Assembly (NCBI GenBank): GCA_001766655.1
Contig: MJCC01000004.1
Location: 1,172,326 to 1,236,325, forward strand
Direction: 5' to 3'
DNA length: 64,000 nucleotides
From: Phytomonas francai
Lineage: Eukaryota > Euglenozoa > Kinetoplastea > Trypanosomatida > Trypanosomatidae
The stretch's first letter is position 1. Each line of letters opens with the position of its first letter. The notes beneath the pieces were generated by a model. It did no database searches. It was given only the letters and a program-made list of their open reading frames with translations, and had not been told where the DNA came from. Made by a program: the position numbers and the translations under genes. Shown here one piece after another: positions 11,523 through 21,637 of the stretch.

Positions 11523-12221
11523 TCGGCCCTTATGCTAATAAATACGGTTACTTTTTGATTCATTGTTTTGAATTAGATATTTGGGGAGATAAATTCGAGA
11601 GGAATTCGAAATATGAAAATAAATAAAAAAAGTGAAAAGACAAAGTATTAGTAAAATACATGAATAATATAAAATTTCACGTCAAATTTTGTCTTGAAGT
11701 CTTCGGAAACGATATACACAATTCCGATAAGAAGGAAGGGGGAAAAAGGTTAACAGCTACCAGAATTGCACTTTACCTCACCTAGTGTCTAACAAAAGCA
11801 AATAGCGTACTTGTTTAAATCAATTTCAATTTATTAGATTCGTATTTTATTAGACCAAACGTATAAAATGTTTTCTTTTTTGCTTCCATTTAAATGGTTT
11901 TAGACGTTGAGAAAAAATTTAATAGGTAGAAATAGTTGTAACCATGTATATAAATAGCATCCCATTACACGCCTTTAAGGAATGGCAAATGGAGAACGCT
12001 GTAGGGGACAAAAGATACTTTAATTTGTGTTTACGCTATGGCTGTGTTCTTTGACAACTATGTATCCAATAAGAATTTTAATAAGGTCCAAAATAAATAT
12101 AGGTTTCAAACAGGTAACAATTTTCAGTAATTCAGAAACAATCAATTTTATTCAGGAATAATTTTCTTCTACCAAAAAAAATATATCTAAGCTCAACTGT
12201 TAATAAACCTAGTACACTTAT
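11523..12221. other. Intergenic, AT-rich, nothing recognised
   Basis: Strongly A/T-biased upstream region of the LRR gene with short A and T runs. No repeat array, RNA gene or protein-like frame is seen on either strand. Confidence 0.45.
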
Positions 12222-12515
12222 TTAATAAATCAGCGCAGAAATACTAATCTGACACATAGGAAAAACATGCTCATTCAAAAGCATCACGGTTAGTTTTACA
12301 CGCAAATAATCTTTATCGTGCTCACTGCCTTCATACGGCGAGCGGAAAAACAACAACCGCACCTCATCTTTTTGATATCTATTCCTTGACATTGCGTACA
12401 TGATGATCAATCATAAAGCGATTAATGTTCTTACCGAAGACTTCTACAGTAATGTCCCTTGTGAACGCATGCGCCCATCTATATCTTTAAGGGAAGGGGT
12501 TTGGAGTAACGCCAT
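12222..12515 (-). pseudogene. Small decayed gene with two frameshifts
   Basis: From an ATG at 12515 the minus strand reads MALLQTPSLKDIDGRMRSQG. The sense then moves one frame to DITVEVFGKNINRFMIDHHV, then another frame to KDEVRLLFFRSPYEGSEHDK and on to a TAA at 12222. Each piece has normal amino-acid composition and the frame changes are abrupt, so small indels in a former gene of about 100 codons are the simplest reading. Sequencing error is an alternative. I do not recognise the family. Confidence 0.4.
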
Positions 12516-12909
12516 TGGTGCACAAAAAAACCAACGGCATACACACACCACCACCACTATTAAAGCAATCTCTGCGTTATTTATGTTACCATTCAAAACA
12601 CTACCCTGCTATTCAGACACTCTGGTGAAGCACGTTAACAGAGTTTCCAAAGAAGAAAAAACAAACTCAAGAATACGGCACATGGCCACGTCAGAACGAG
12701 ATGGAGCGAGAGCAACAGGCAGGAAAAACGGCACAATGGATGCCCATGAGTCTTTCTTCCCACCAGTATGAAGATGACACGCTTTGCTCGTCTAAACACC
12801 CTAGGAAATATAACGCTAACGGAAACCGGCACCGAACTTCTCTGAATGAATACATAAATAAAAATGATTCAAGTAAAGACACGGAGTAAAGAGAGAGCGA
12901 AACCCGCTG

Positions 12910-13963
12910 TCAACTACAACATACTAGGGCCCCACTAATACAACTTAAGAGTGCACAAATCACGAACAGAGACAAAAAGGTGTACTCGGGAGAGTTCACC
13001 CCGTACACCAACCCCGCATTACGATTTATCAGCAATTCAAACTCCACCGCACGCTCGTGGCGATCCATTTTAGAGAGCAAACAGGTTATCAGTGGCATCG
13101 GAGTCTCCAGTAACATGAGCTCCTTCAGTCCTACCTCCGCCAGGATACCGAAGTCGTAAGTTTACCCTAAGTCGCGACCTAACTCTGAGTGCTAGACAGA
13201 AATTTCAACTCTGGTGAACCGACGCCGTGAAAGCTGGCTGCCTCGCTTCCGCATGAATGGTAAGAACCTGTTCCAGGGGTTGCTACACCCACACCCGTGG
13301 GAGGAAGATTTCAGCTTCAAAACACCTGCAGCTATGTCCCCGTGACATGACCCCAAAGAACATTCCCCGACATATGACTTTCAGACAACGACAACATGGG
13401 GGTGGTCCTAGACATTGGAGACTTCCCACCCTTTGGTGTTGCATTTGTGCCGCTCGCAGACGGCTTATGTTTGATGATGTGGGAACGGGGCCCTCTCCCT
13501 GTGCTTTGCCCCCAACTTCCTCTCCAGCCTCTGGACACACTGCAGGACAAAAACGCAAAAAAAAACGACACGCGCGCATCCAAGGATACCCAATAGCGGA
13601 TTGAAATAGTCAAATGGTGGCAACGCTGTGAGCAGCGGCGCCCGCTCCTGACCTTTTTTCCAAACGGTTTGTTTGAACGGGTTTTACAGTGTTCGCACCC
13701 ATATCGAGCATCAGCATTGCCTTACTAGTTTCCTTTGGCTGCATCGTGAGAAGCTGGTTCGGATCGTAAACCCCTCTGCGGGTGGATAGGCAGCAGCCAC
13801 GCGTGATGTAGTCGCTGATCTTGCGGGGACTCCGAGGAATGTACGTGTCCATGGCATTTATAGATAGATAGATGCAGTCCGAGCCATAATCTGCCCGCTA
13901 CTCGAGAAGGAGATCCACCCCTGTATTCTCGCGACAGATCGTCTCGGATGAAGTCGAATCCAT
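12910..13963 (-). pseudogene. Decayed gene, probably with a C-terminal membrane anchor
   Basis: From an ATG at 13963 the frame begins MDSTSSETICRENTGVDLLL and meets an in-frame TAG near 13899. The same frame then continues through MDTYIPRSPRKISDYITRG and VYDPNQLLTMQPKETSKAML to a stop at 13610. A degraded Ser/Gly-rich stretch follows. A last block at about 13150-12910 carries DFGILAEVGLKELMLLETPM and MDRHERAVEFELLINRNAGL, and ends in a hydrophobic segment (FLSLFVICALLSCISGALV) just before the stop. Together this suggests a former protein of about 350 residues with a C-terminal membrane anchor. Family unknown; orientation as for the intact genes. Confidence 0.4.
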
Positions 13964-15331
13964 TTCAGTAAAATGACTCACGTTAGTGTTATTCGTATCA
14001 AACTTCTTGTTACTCATTCCTACCCCACTCCATATATACGCATATCAAGACGCGGGAGGGTTTCCCAGCAAACTCTCCAAATGAGTTTTTGCCATACAGT
14101 AGTGGTCTTTACACTCTTGTGGAAGGTGTCGTGGCTGGGCCCTCCTCCTACAAGTTTATTTGGGTTGATTACCGACGCTCCTCAATTAAAATAAAGCTGC
14201 TATTATGATTTGACAGGAGTTGTGCCGCTATTCCGCTCAACATGTAGAATACTTTTTATCTACTCCAATAATTAATCTGTATAGGTGCAAGTAGCAAAGA
14301 TACATGCAGATTCATCAAGACTGGATGCACGCTCGGGCCACTTGTTGGGGAAGAAAATGTATGTGACGGGCAACCTGTCTTGAGGACCCTTGTCGATGCA
14401 GGCTGAATATATGCTTATTGTATTGGTCTTGCTTTTGAATTAATGAATTTGATGGGTCTTTCAGAATAGAGATATAACGATAGGGTAGTGGTACAAAGAC
14501 ACATCACATAGCATACCTTTTAATCTAAATAACCAATTTCATCTTGATTTTTTCGCGCTATAGAACGTTTCAATTTTTTCTCATGATAATTGATCGACAT
14601 TAAAAGCGACAAATGTCAAAGTATAGCTTAATTAATATTGTAACCATTAAATTCAAAGATAAGACTTAGAAGATAAGAACAATGCATTATTACATATATT
14701 CTTCTTCATCAAACTTTCGATTTCAAATACATATTTATTTACATATCACACAACTGTTAAGATTTGCACTTAAATGAATATGGCGATTAGAGGGTATCAT
14801 TAAAAAAGCTACTCTTTAGTAACGGAAGATTTGAATGGGGATAAAATGCAGGAATTCGAAATATCGATTCTTTTGAGATGAGTAGTGTCTCATATACATG
14901 AAGAAAAAGTGAAGGTTTCGATATCCTTATTCAATGCACGCATCTCCACCCACGAAGCGGTATAAATCAGCTATATCAAAAATCAATTAATCAACACAAT
15001 TGAGCGTCCTCATAATAAATAAAAATCACGAATACAATAATATTTACTCCATTTACTTTGAATTTATTTATCTAGATAATGAATAGTCGTATCGTACCCA
15101 TCAAATAGCGTTATAGAAATTAAGACAACTCAGATTTGGAAATTCTTATTCATTTCGATTGTCATATGGGTCGTTGCAAACCTACGCTTGTTATTCTAAC
15201 CCCTTGTCATGCACCATATCAGTCCAATGTCGATGCATTCTGAAGAATGCCATGCACAGTCCGCCTGCTCTAATTCATCCATACGCTAATTTATTCTTGT
15301 TAGTCCCGCAGAGGCTAAACATAGAGGTCCC
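13964..15331. other. Intergenic, no gene recognised
   Basis: AT-rich throughout, with a few moderately GC-rich patches (for example near 14100-14170 and 14300-14400) that give no convincing frame. The boundary of the relic further on is uncertain, so the last 100-200 bases could belong to it. Confidence 0.35.
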
Positions 15332-16790
15332 CTACAGTGACAGTTCAATGCACTTGCGACGGCCATTTCCAGGCACCATCTTCCCTCCCACTGTGGTTCC
15401 AAATGGAGATGATACCGGAAACAATCCGATTCGCAGACCTCTTTGTTCCTTTAAAGCTTTCTTGACACTTATCAGCACATTAGCCACACCAGCTCCCAAG
15501 ACAACTAAGCGAGGTTTTATATATTTTCAACTCTGATGAGTATAGTGGAGAAGTATCAGAATAAATTGCAATTAAGGAATACAAAGCGAGAAGCCATTTT
15601 CGCTTTTACTGTTTTATGCCTGAGGGGTTTTGTCCCAAAAATGACTTGGTTCCTAATGGAGGTATTCCGTAAAACGCAATAAAGAGCAAATAAATGAATA
15701 TCCCAATTCCCGCTTTGGTCTCTGTTCCACTCTTTCCCAAAGGGGTAATTTTAAAGCAGATTCTGACTATAAGTCGCATAGAACCAGCCACCATTTCGAT
15801 TCAGTTACAGAGCACATCACGAGGGGCTTCCAATAACAATGGCACCCTCTGTATTACTTTCTCCAAGGTCTGTTGCAGATGAAACATCATATCAATAGCC
15901 CGCTCAAGACAACTGGCGAGATAATTGTAAAATACCGGATTCAATCGCCTCGTCCAGCTCTGAAATAGAAGCAAAGGTGATATATGCTGAAATAGCTTTG
16001 AGAGCCTGTTGGGGACCATATTACCTCAGAAGCATCATATAAAATACCTTTTTTATGCGTCATCAACACGCACGGCCGTTTTCAACGATCCCAGCGCAAT
16101 CCATTAATGCCATTGAGTTCCGTAGCTTGTCTCAGATGCCACTAAAAGGAATTGACTCTATCTTGTAAGGTTAAGTTATACCAAATTCAATAGACTTAAC
16201 TGTACAAATCATTCAATTCCCCCCCCCCCCACACACACACAGACACAATTAAAATTTTCCATGCCCTTAGTGTATCTCTTTCCAATGTTCAATATTAACA
16301 GAATCTCTTTGAGTAAAAAGAGTTACTAAAAATAATCAGGACCGGAAGGAAATCTCGTGCTCTTGTTGTTAAATTAACTATCTAGATGTTAGTAAGTAAT
16401 TTTTGAAGGATCATTTTCCTATCATGAGAAACTTTCTTCCCTGTCAAAGTTATTACGAGCTTTAATTTCCCATCAGAGCCTATGCCTAGTCCTATACTGA
16501 CAATACAATTAAATAATAAAAACCACAACCTGACGAGCATCTGATTCATACTTGCGCCTGTATGAAAAGAGAGATGTTGTAGTTTTTTAATCACCCCTAC
16601 AAGTAGAACTGATTTAGCAAGAAAAAGGTAATCTAATATGTTTAAACTGATTTTTAAAAAGAGCCTATCATTTACAATATATGGCAGATAAATTAGAAGG
16701 TTCACAAGAAAGCCCATGCTAATTTTCGCGGCAGTGAACGAGCTGTATCTTGTTTTTGCAGGAATAGCTCGGCAGGGCGCGGTGCCTGCT
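15332..16790 (-). pseudogene. Decayed gene(s) encoding a hydrophobic protein
   Basis: Minus-strand coding-like blocks in order are: about 16780-16720 (QDTARSLPRKLAWAF in one frame); 16717-16382 (LVNLLIYLPYIVNDRLFLKI and HDRKMILQKLLTNI, strongly hydrophobic); 16019-15606 (FYNYLASCLERAIDMMFHLQ, then an in-frame TGA at about 15804, then IEMVAGSMRLIVRICFK in the same frame); and 15508-15332 (VVLGAGVANVLISVKKALKE, ending at TAG). The frames differ without intron-sized gaps, so I read this as one or two decayed genes. The hydrophobic pattern with RKLAWAF-like ends faintly recalls PEX11-type peroxisomal membrane proteins, but that is a weak guess. Confidence 0.35.
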
Positions 16791-16886
16791 TCCCCGACAG
16801 ATCAATGCATGTTGAATGCTGTCACCAATCTACTCACCTGTGCAGCATTCTGTAGGGGTTGGGCAAGCATTTATCAACGTTAAGTG

Positions 16887-19457
16887 CTACTTTTCCCAAG
16901 GCGCGGGTGGCGCTCCACTCGTCGCTTCGATTAAGGCAATCCGAAATGATGCATTTTGTTCTCTCTTCCGTACATCCGACACGTATTCAAAGTTATCATT
17001 AAGCCCAATCCACAGCGGTTTGTGTGCCTTTCCCAGGAGGCGTAGATGGGAAGCAATCCGTATAGCATTCATAGAGCTGAGAACCATAAAGAAACGGTAC
17101 GTTTTCTTCGTTAAATAATGCTGGAAGATTTCTTGAAGAAGGGCAACATACTGATCATTCATACGTTCAAACACCTTAGAAGATCCTGAACCATTGCACT
17201 CCTGTTCAGAAAATTTACATACTGAGATATAGGGAATTCTCCAAATGTTGAGCAATGATTTGATGCTGCGTCGCACCGAATGTTTAGGGCGCATCCCGGG
17301 TAGCCACCAGAAGCTCAGATAGCCGAAGAGGTCTGGGTCTTGAAGTAACACATCGAACGTGCTGCCATACACGGGGCCAAGGTCACCGAAGGACGGTACA
17401 TTGGTTTCACTGAAGTTAGCCAGAGGCTGCTTCAATGCAGCATCGAGGCTCCTCTGGGTCCGCTCCAGCCACGTCCTCCACGCCTCTGGGCACCTACCCC
17501 CAGCAGTCCCATTTTGGGCTATGCATTGAGCCATGCCTGTGCGTATTTGCTGCTGCCACGCCTCACGCGTCGCTGTCAGCGCCATAGCAGCCGAAAAAAA
17601 TCCATAAACATCCACAGGTGAAAATGGATGCATTTCACGCTCATACGCAAGCCGTGTTGCACGGGTGAGGTTATGTAGCTCGTTCTCCACCATACGGGCA
17701 AAGATCTTACGATTTATCAGTTGTGGGGCGTGAGGAAATGAAAAAGGTGGTTGAATCCCATCGAAGTTTTCCATCATGATGTGGTGATAGTATATATAGG
17801 GTACTCCCATCCCACGTTCTATATTGAATATGTGTGGGTCAGGCAGACTCCATCCTGGTCGTGTTTTCCACCCAGGCTGCCCAAGCATCTTGAGCAGCAC
17901 CTCACCCAAAGTGGATCTATTACTCACATTCGTGGACCCTGACACGTTTTGGGAGACATTCACAGGGCTCGGCGAAGTGAGGTCAACATACTTCTTCATC
18001 AAATGGTGGCGCAGGTTGTTCAAACAGAGTCCCTGATATATCTGAACCCTCCTCTTATGCGCGGCATCCGGATCATTTGCATAGTAATAGTTCCAGGACA
18101 TAGTCCCCGAGTCGGTATGAATCAGGGGCTCCAAATGAACAAAGCGGCGACGTAGATGAGAACGCATTGGCTCTTTTTGCTTCTGTTGTCGGTTGCAATC
18201 TGAGCATGCTCCTTGGAAAAAGTCTCGCAGCGTGTACAGCTGCTGCCGAGATGGGGAGAGCGGGCGGAATAGATCGAAGAACGAAATCTGCCGACTGAAC
18301 ATGAAATCATTGTTTATGTAAAGAAAGTACCGTGAGAGGCCGGGGATCCGGTGTAACCCAGATTCAATGACATTAGAGTTCAAGGTCGGAAGGATGCCCG
18401 GTTCCTTCTTGGGGTCGGTGAACAGCTCCGCGTGTGTGACAATCCGAAGCATGGGAAACGCCTTCACGTTCAGCCACGCTGGAACCTGGTCGCGATCGGA
18501 AAGCACCAAATATACACGACGAATCAGAGGACTATCCTGGAGTCTGTCCTTACCATCACCTAGCTCGACTCGGTACCCCAGCGCCTCCAGCGTCTCCCGG
18601 TCCTGCTCTTGCTGATCCTTAGAGAGGTTGTTATGCTGACGCAAGGAGTTGCTTTTCAGGGCGTACGCCAGCAGCGCCCTGAAGGAGTACCGCAGCTCCT
18701 GCCAATCATTATACCGCTCTGGTGTATAAGGGACGTTGCGCATAGACAAGTGCCGCTTAAAAGATGGAGCCTCAGGGTTCACATATGTATAGACCACATC
18801 CAACTGCATGGGAGTTGCGACACTGCCGTTTTCGATAGTCCAAAAAGTCGCGCCGTGATCCTGAAAGAAATCGAAAAAGGGATTACGCCCCAGCATTTCG
18901 CCCTGGTGTGTGTTTTCCAATACAGGAGATGTCAGGAAAGCCGCTGCAACGCGTTGAAACGAATCGGACCAGTCCTCTTCGCCAAACTCAAGTACACTGC
19001 TCTTCATCGAAGAGCTCAAATTGGCAGGGGGTATCTCACTCCCTACCTGCCTGTCCACCTCATAAGTGTACTGATAAGAGTCCGTCTTGGAGAAGAGCAT
19101 GACAACGGTGCTCTCCACTGCGGGTTCCTTAAACCCATACATAGGCATTGTATGCTCAGAATGACACTTTGACAATTCCTCGGGCTCGTCACCCACCCCA
19201 AATATAGCATTCCTCATTATTGTCGGATCAGCGCTTTGGTGGTCGGTGGAAACAAACAAGGCAGTGTAAAATAGATGACTGCAGAAGCAACATGTGGCAA
19301 CTACAGCCGCAATGAGAGCGATCATAATTATGCGGCGGTGGGAACGTAAGGCCCGGTTTTCCATGAGTACGCGGCTCTTGAAAGAACCACAGCCTGCGTC
19401 AGTTTTCATGCGTAAGTCACCTGACGCATGCTTCCTCGATTTCATGGTCTCAATCAT
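16887..19457 (-). CDS. Stealth-family sugar-phosphate transferase (type II membrane protein)
   Basis: Predicted to transfer a sugar-1-phosphate from a nucleotide sugar to a glycan, as do GlcNAc-1-phosphotransferase alpha/beta and related hexose-phosphate transferases, with the catalytic part in the Golgi lumen. The 856 residues carry one membrane anchor at about 43-66 after a basic cytosolic tail. All four Stealth regions can be placed: CR1 DVVYTYVNPEAPSF near 220; CR2 NSNVIESGLHRIPGLSRYF near 352-385 with the acidic YINNDFMF; CR3 HAPQLINRKIFARMV near 580; CR4 IGLNDNFEYV near 824, ending APPAPWEK. CR2 has INND where FNDD is common. Several Asn-X-Ser/Thr sites fit a luminal domain. The stop is TAG. 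Sugar specificity cannot be read from sequence. Confidence 0.93.
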   Translation of the reverse strand: MIETMKSRKHASGDLRMKTDAGCGSFKSRVLMENRALRSHRRIIMIALIAAVVATCCFCSHLFYTALFVSTDHQSADPTIMRNAIFGVGDEPEELSKCHSEHTMPMYGFKEPAVESTVVMLFSKTDSYQYTYEVDRQVGSEIPPANLSSSMKSSVLEFGEEDWSDSFQRVAAAFLTSPVLENTHQGEMLGRNPFFDFFQDHGATFWTIENGSVATPMQLDVVYTYVNPEAPSFKRHLSMRNVPYTPERYNDWQELRYSFRALLAYALKSNSLRQHNNLSKDQQEQDRETLEALGYRVELGDGKDRLQDSPLIRRVYLVLSDRDQVPAWLNVKAFPMLRIVTHAELFTDPKKEPGILPTLNSNVIESGLHRIPGLSRYFLYINNDFMFSRQISFFDLFRPLSPSRQQLYTLRDFFQGACSDCNRQQKQKEPMRSHLRRRFVHLEPLIHTDSGTMSWNYYYANDPDAAHKRRVQIYQGLCLNNLRHHLMKKYVDLTSPSPVNVSQNVSGSTNVSNRSTLGEVLLKMLGQPGWKTRPGWSLPDPHIFNIERGMGVPYIYYHHIMMENFDGIQPPFSFPHAPQLINRKIFARMVENELHNLTRATRLAYEREMHPFSPVDVYGFFSAAMALTATREAWQQQIRTGMAQCIAQNGTAGGRCPEAWRTWLERTQRSLDAALKQPLANFSETNVPSFGDLGPVYGSTFDVLLQDPDLFGYLSFWWLPGMRPKHSVRRSIKSLLNIWRIPYISVCKFSEQECNGSGSSKVFERMNDQYVALLQEIFQHYLTKKTYRFFMVLSSMNAIRIASHLRLLGKAHKPLWIGLNDNFEYVSDVRKREQNASFRIALIEATSGAPPAPWEK

Positions 19458-20111
19458 TAAAATAAACCGAGGAACATAAAATATAAAGAATATATATATT
19501 AAACTAAATAGTTTAAACCTGGAGTCTGGAAAAGGAAAATGGTTGAGGTGTGCACTATAGAGCCATTTTCATGCATCATTTATGAACTATGGAGGTACAA
19601 AGTACCATCATATCCTAAGCCACGCTTGCAATGACGCATGGCGAAAGGCGTAAACAATTGAAAGGCAAAAGGTATCACCACCATACACACACCGCATCCA
19701 AACAACAGTCATGCGGAGTCGATGTAGCATTCACATGACAGCACCACCGTAAAGAAACAACAGACAAGGAAGGGGGCGAGATAAGAATTGTTGTCTGATT
19801 TCAGCTTTACCTTTCTATATTACCCCAGACTTAGTGTTCTACACGAGTTTTAGTTAAGGGGAATTTGAAAACACTTTACAATATCGCTCCCACACATTTA
19901 AAAATTTCATAAAGGAAATTCACATTTTGTCCTAATGTTGTGTAAAATTGCATTCAAGTAATTTGAGAACATAGATAAATAATAATCGTGCAAAAGGACT
20001 TCATCGTCAATATTATTTATAGACACACGCCTCAAACGTTGAAACTGGGGAACAAATCATCTTCCCCCATCATTCCCTTAGAGTGCAGCGTTCTGTTATG
20101 ACTTTGTCTTC
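19458..20111. other. Intergenic upstream of the Stealth gene
   Basis: AT-rich with no frame above background on either strand. It contains the 5' flank of the Stealth gene. No repeats beyond short A/T runs. Confidence 0.45.
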
Positions 20112-20291
20112 TTACAAATGGAAACTTTGGTTATATCTTTTGAGATTGCCGCTTTGAATAATTGCTCGGCAGAGGGCTAATTTATTGTTAACATTTTCTC
20201 CAACTGAACCTTTGAGCATGTCAACTAGATTGTGTGCTACTTTGAGAACTCCTACGGGGATGATCACATTGACATCTTTGTAGCTCCGCAG
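20112..20291 (-). pseudogene. Short decayed coding remnant
   Basis: One minus-strand frame of about 60 codons reads LRSYKDVNVIIPVGVLKVAH, then KLALCRAIIQSGNLKRYNQS, and stops at TAA (20112). Composition is clearly protein-like within an AT-rich gap. A further piece just upstream (about 20330-20295) lies in another frame and includes QKTTWVTAELQ, which suggests an older, longer gene cut by a frameshift. Family not recognised. Confidence 0.35.
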
Positions 20292-21353
20292 TTACCCAAG
20301 TAGTTTTTTGTTGAACAATTTGTTTTTCCTGAATAAGATTCACCTAGAATAAAATTCTTCTGAAGTATGCGTTGACCTAGTCTTTCACGAATGGTTCACC
20401 GTTGTGATGATCTCGCCACATTATTAGATAACACCTCCTTTTTCTTTTGTTTTTCCACCTTGGCGAATAATGGCCTTTTTGGTGATAGCTACATTCATAT
20501 CCGAAAAATCAGAAAATAATGAAACTGGTGGTCTGGAGGAGAAACCAGGGGAGGCTAGCTTAATGCTGACACACAATAATAATAGGAAATACCGCTGCTT
20601 ACTAGGATATGCAATACGTACTGAGGCGCCATTCTTCTCCCTATAAAAGCTATGCTCGCTAAGCAAAGGGAATATTATTCTGAGATCGAGTGTGCATACT
20701 CAGCAAAATGGCTAAAACTGAAGAATACAGGAAAAAAGCAGAATTAGCTGGCCCATTTTATTCGCAGCGGATATTCTTGAAAGTAATCTAGCAATTTGGA
20801 TTCCTAAGAGGATAACTCTTTAAGAGGGGACCAAACGAAGTGAGAGAAGGTGAGTGTACCATTATTTCTTTAAATCTTCCTATACCACATAAATACTGAA
20901 ACACAAGGAAACTATAATGATATCACAAAGTTATTGATGAAGGTAGTGGGGGGAGTTCAAGAAAAAGCGATCACCGAGAGAGGGGTTCCTATGCAGTATT
21001 AACCAAGCCCTGGGAATTTGCAACTCGATAAACAACGTATCGTACCAATGTTTTTTTTTCACATTTTTCAGTTCCCCTCATTCCTCTGATGACAAAATAT
21101 GCAGGTCTGTATATCAATTCGACATCTACATAGCAAATAGAAAAATATAAAGAAATACAATTTTAAAAATAAGGTGAAATTAAGGATGACATGATAACTA
21201 ATAAGTAGCATACAGTCATCTCCTTTTTTTTACACGTGGTATCATTCTTAACATCTTGTGTGAGCAATATTGAAGAAAGAGAAAGTGTATATACCATAGC
21301 ACCCGTGTGTTTTAGTGTAATTGAATTCTATATTTATGCCCCTAGACACACAA

Positions 21354-21402
<49 letters not shown>

Positions 21403-21637
21403 TATACACAAGAGTGATTATACGTTCTACATGCACTTAACAATATCACTACAGCCTATCACGAGCTGATCGTGTGGAGTAGATCGTTGAGGTATACACT
21501 GTAGTTAGTTCATAAGATAAAGCATCATACTTTTGTGAACTCATAATAATTCCTTTTACTTTCTTCTTATAATTTACCTTTTTCTTTTTATATATAATTA
21601 TTACAACACTAGTCAGAAAAGGTGATCACACTCCTTT
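20292..21637. other. Intergenic with a (CA)n/(TA)n microsatellite
   Basis: Low-complexity 3' flank of the PP2C gene. A compound microsatellite occupies about 21345-21400: CA repeats run directly into TA repeats. No gene is seen; open frames across the repeat are artefacts of repeat translation. Confidence 0.5.
21345..21400. repeat. Compound (CA)n-(TA)n microsatellite
   Basis: Alternating CA units pass without interruption into about ten or more TA units. It lies about 240 bases beyond the PP2C stop codon, within the probable 3' untranslated region. Confidence 0.9.

Noticed and set aside
21236..21469. Frames across the CA/TA microsatellite
   Set aside because: His-Thr and Ile-Tyr repeats are simple repeat translation.
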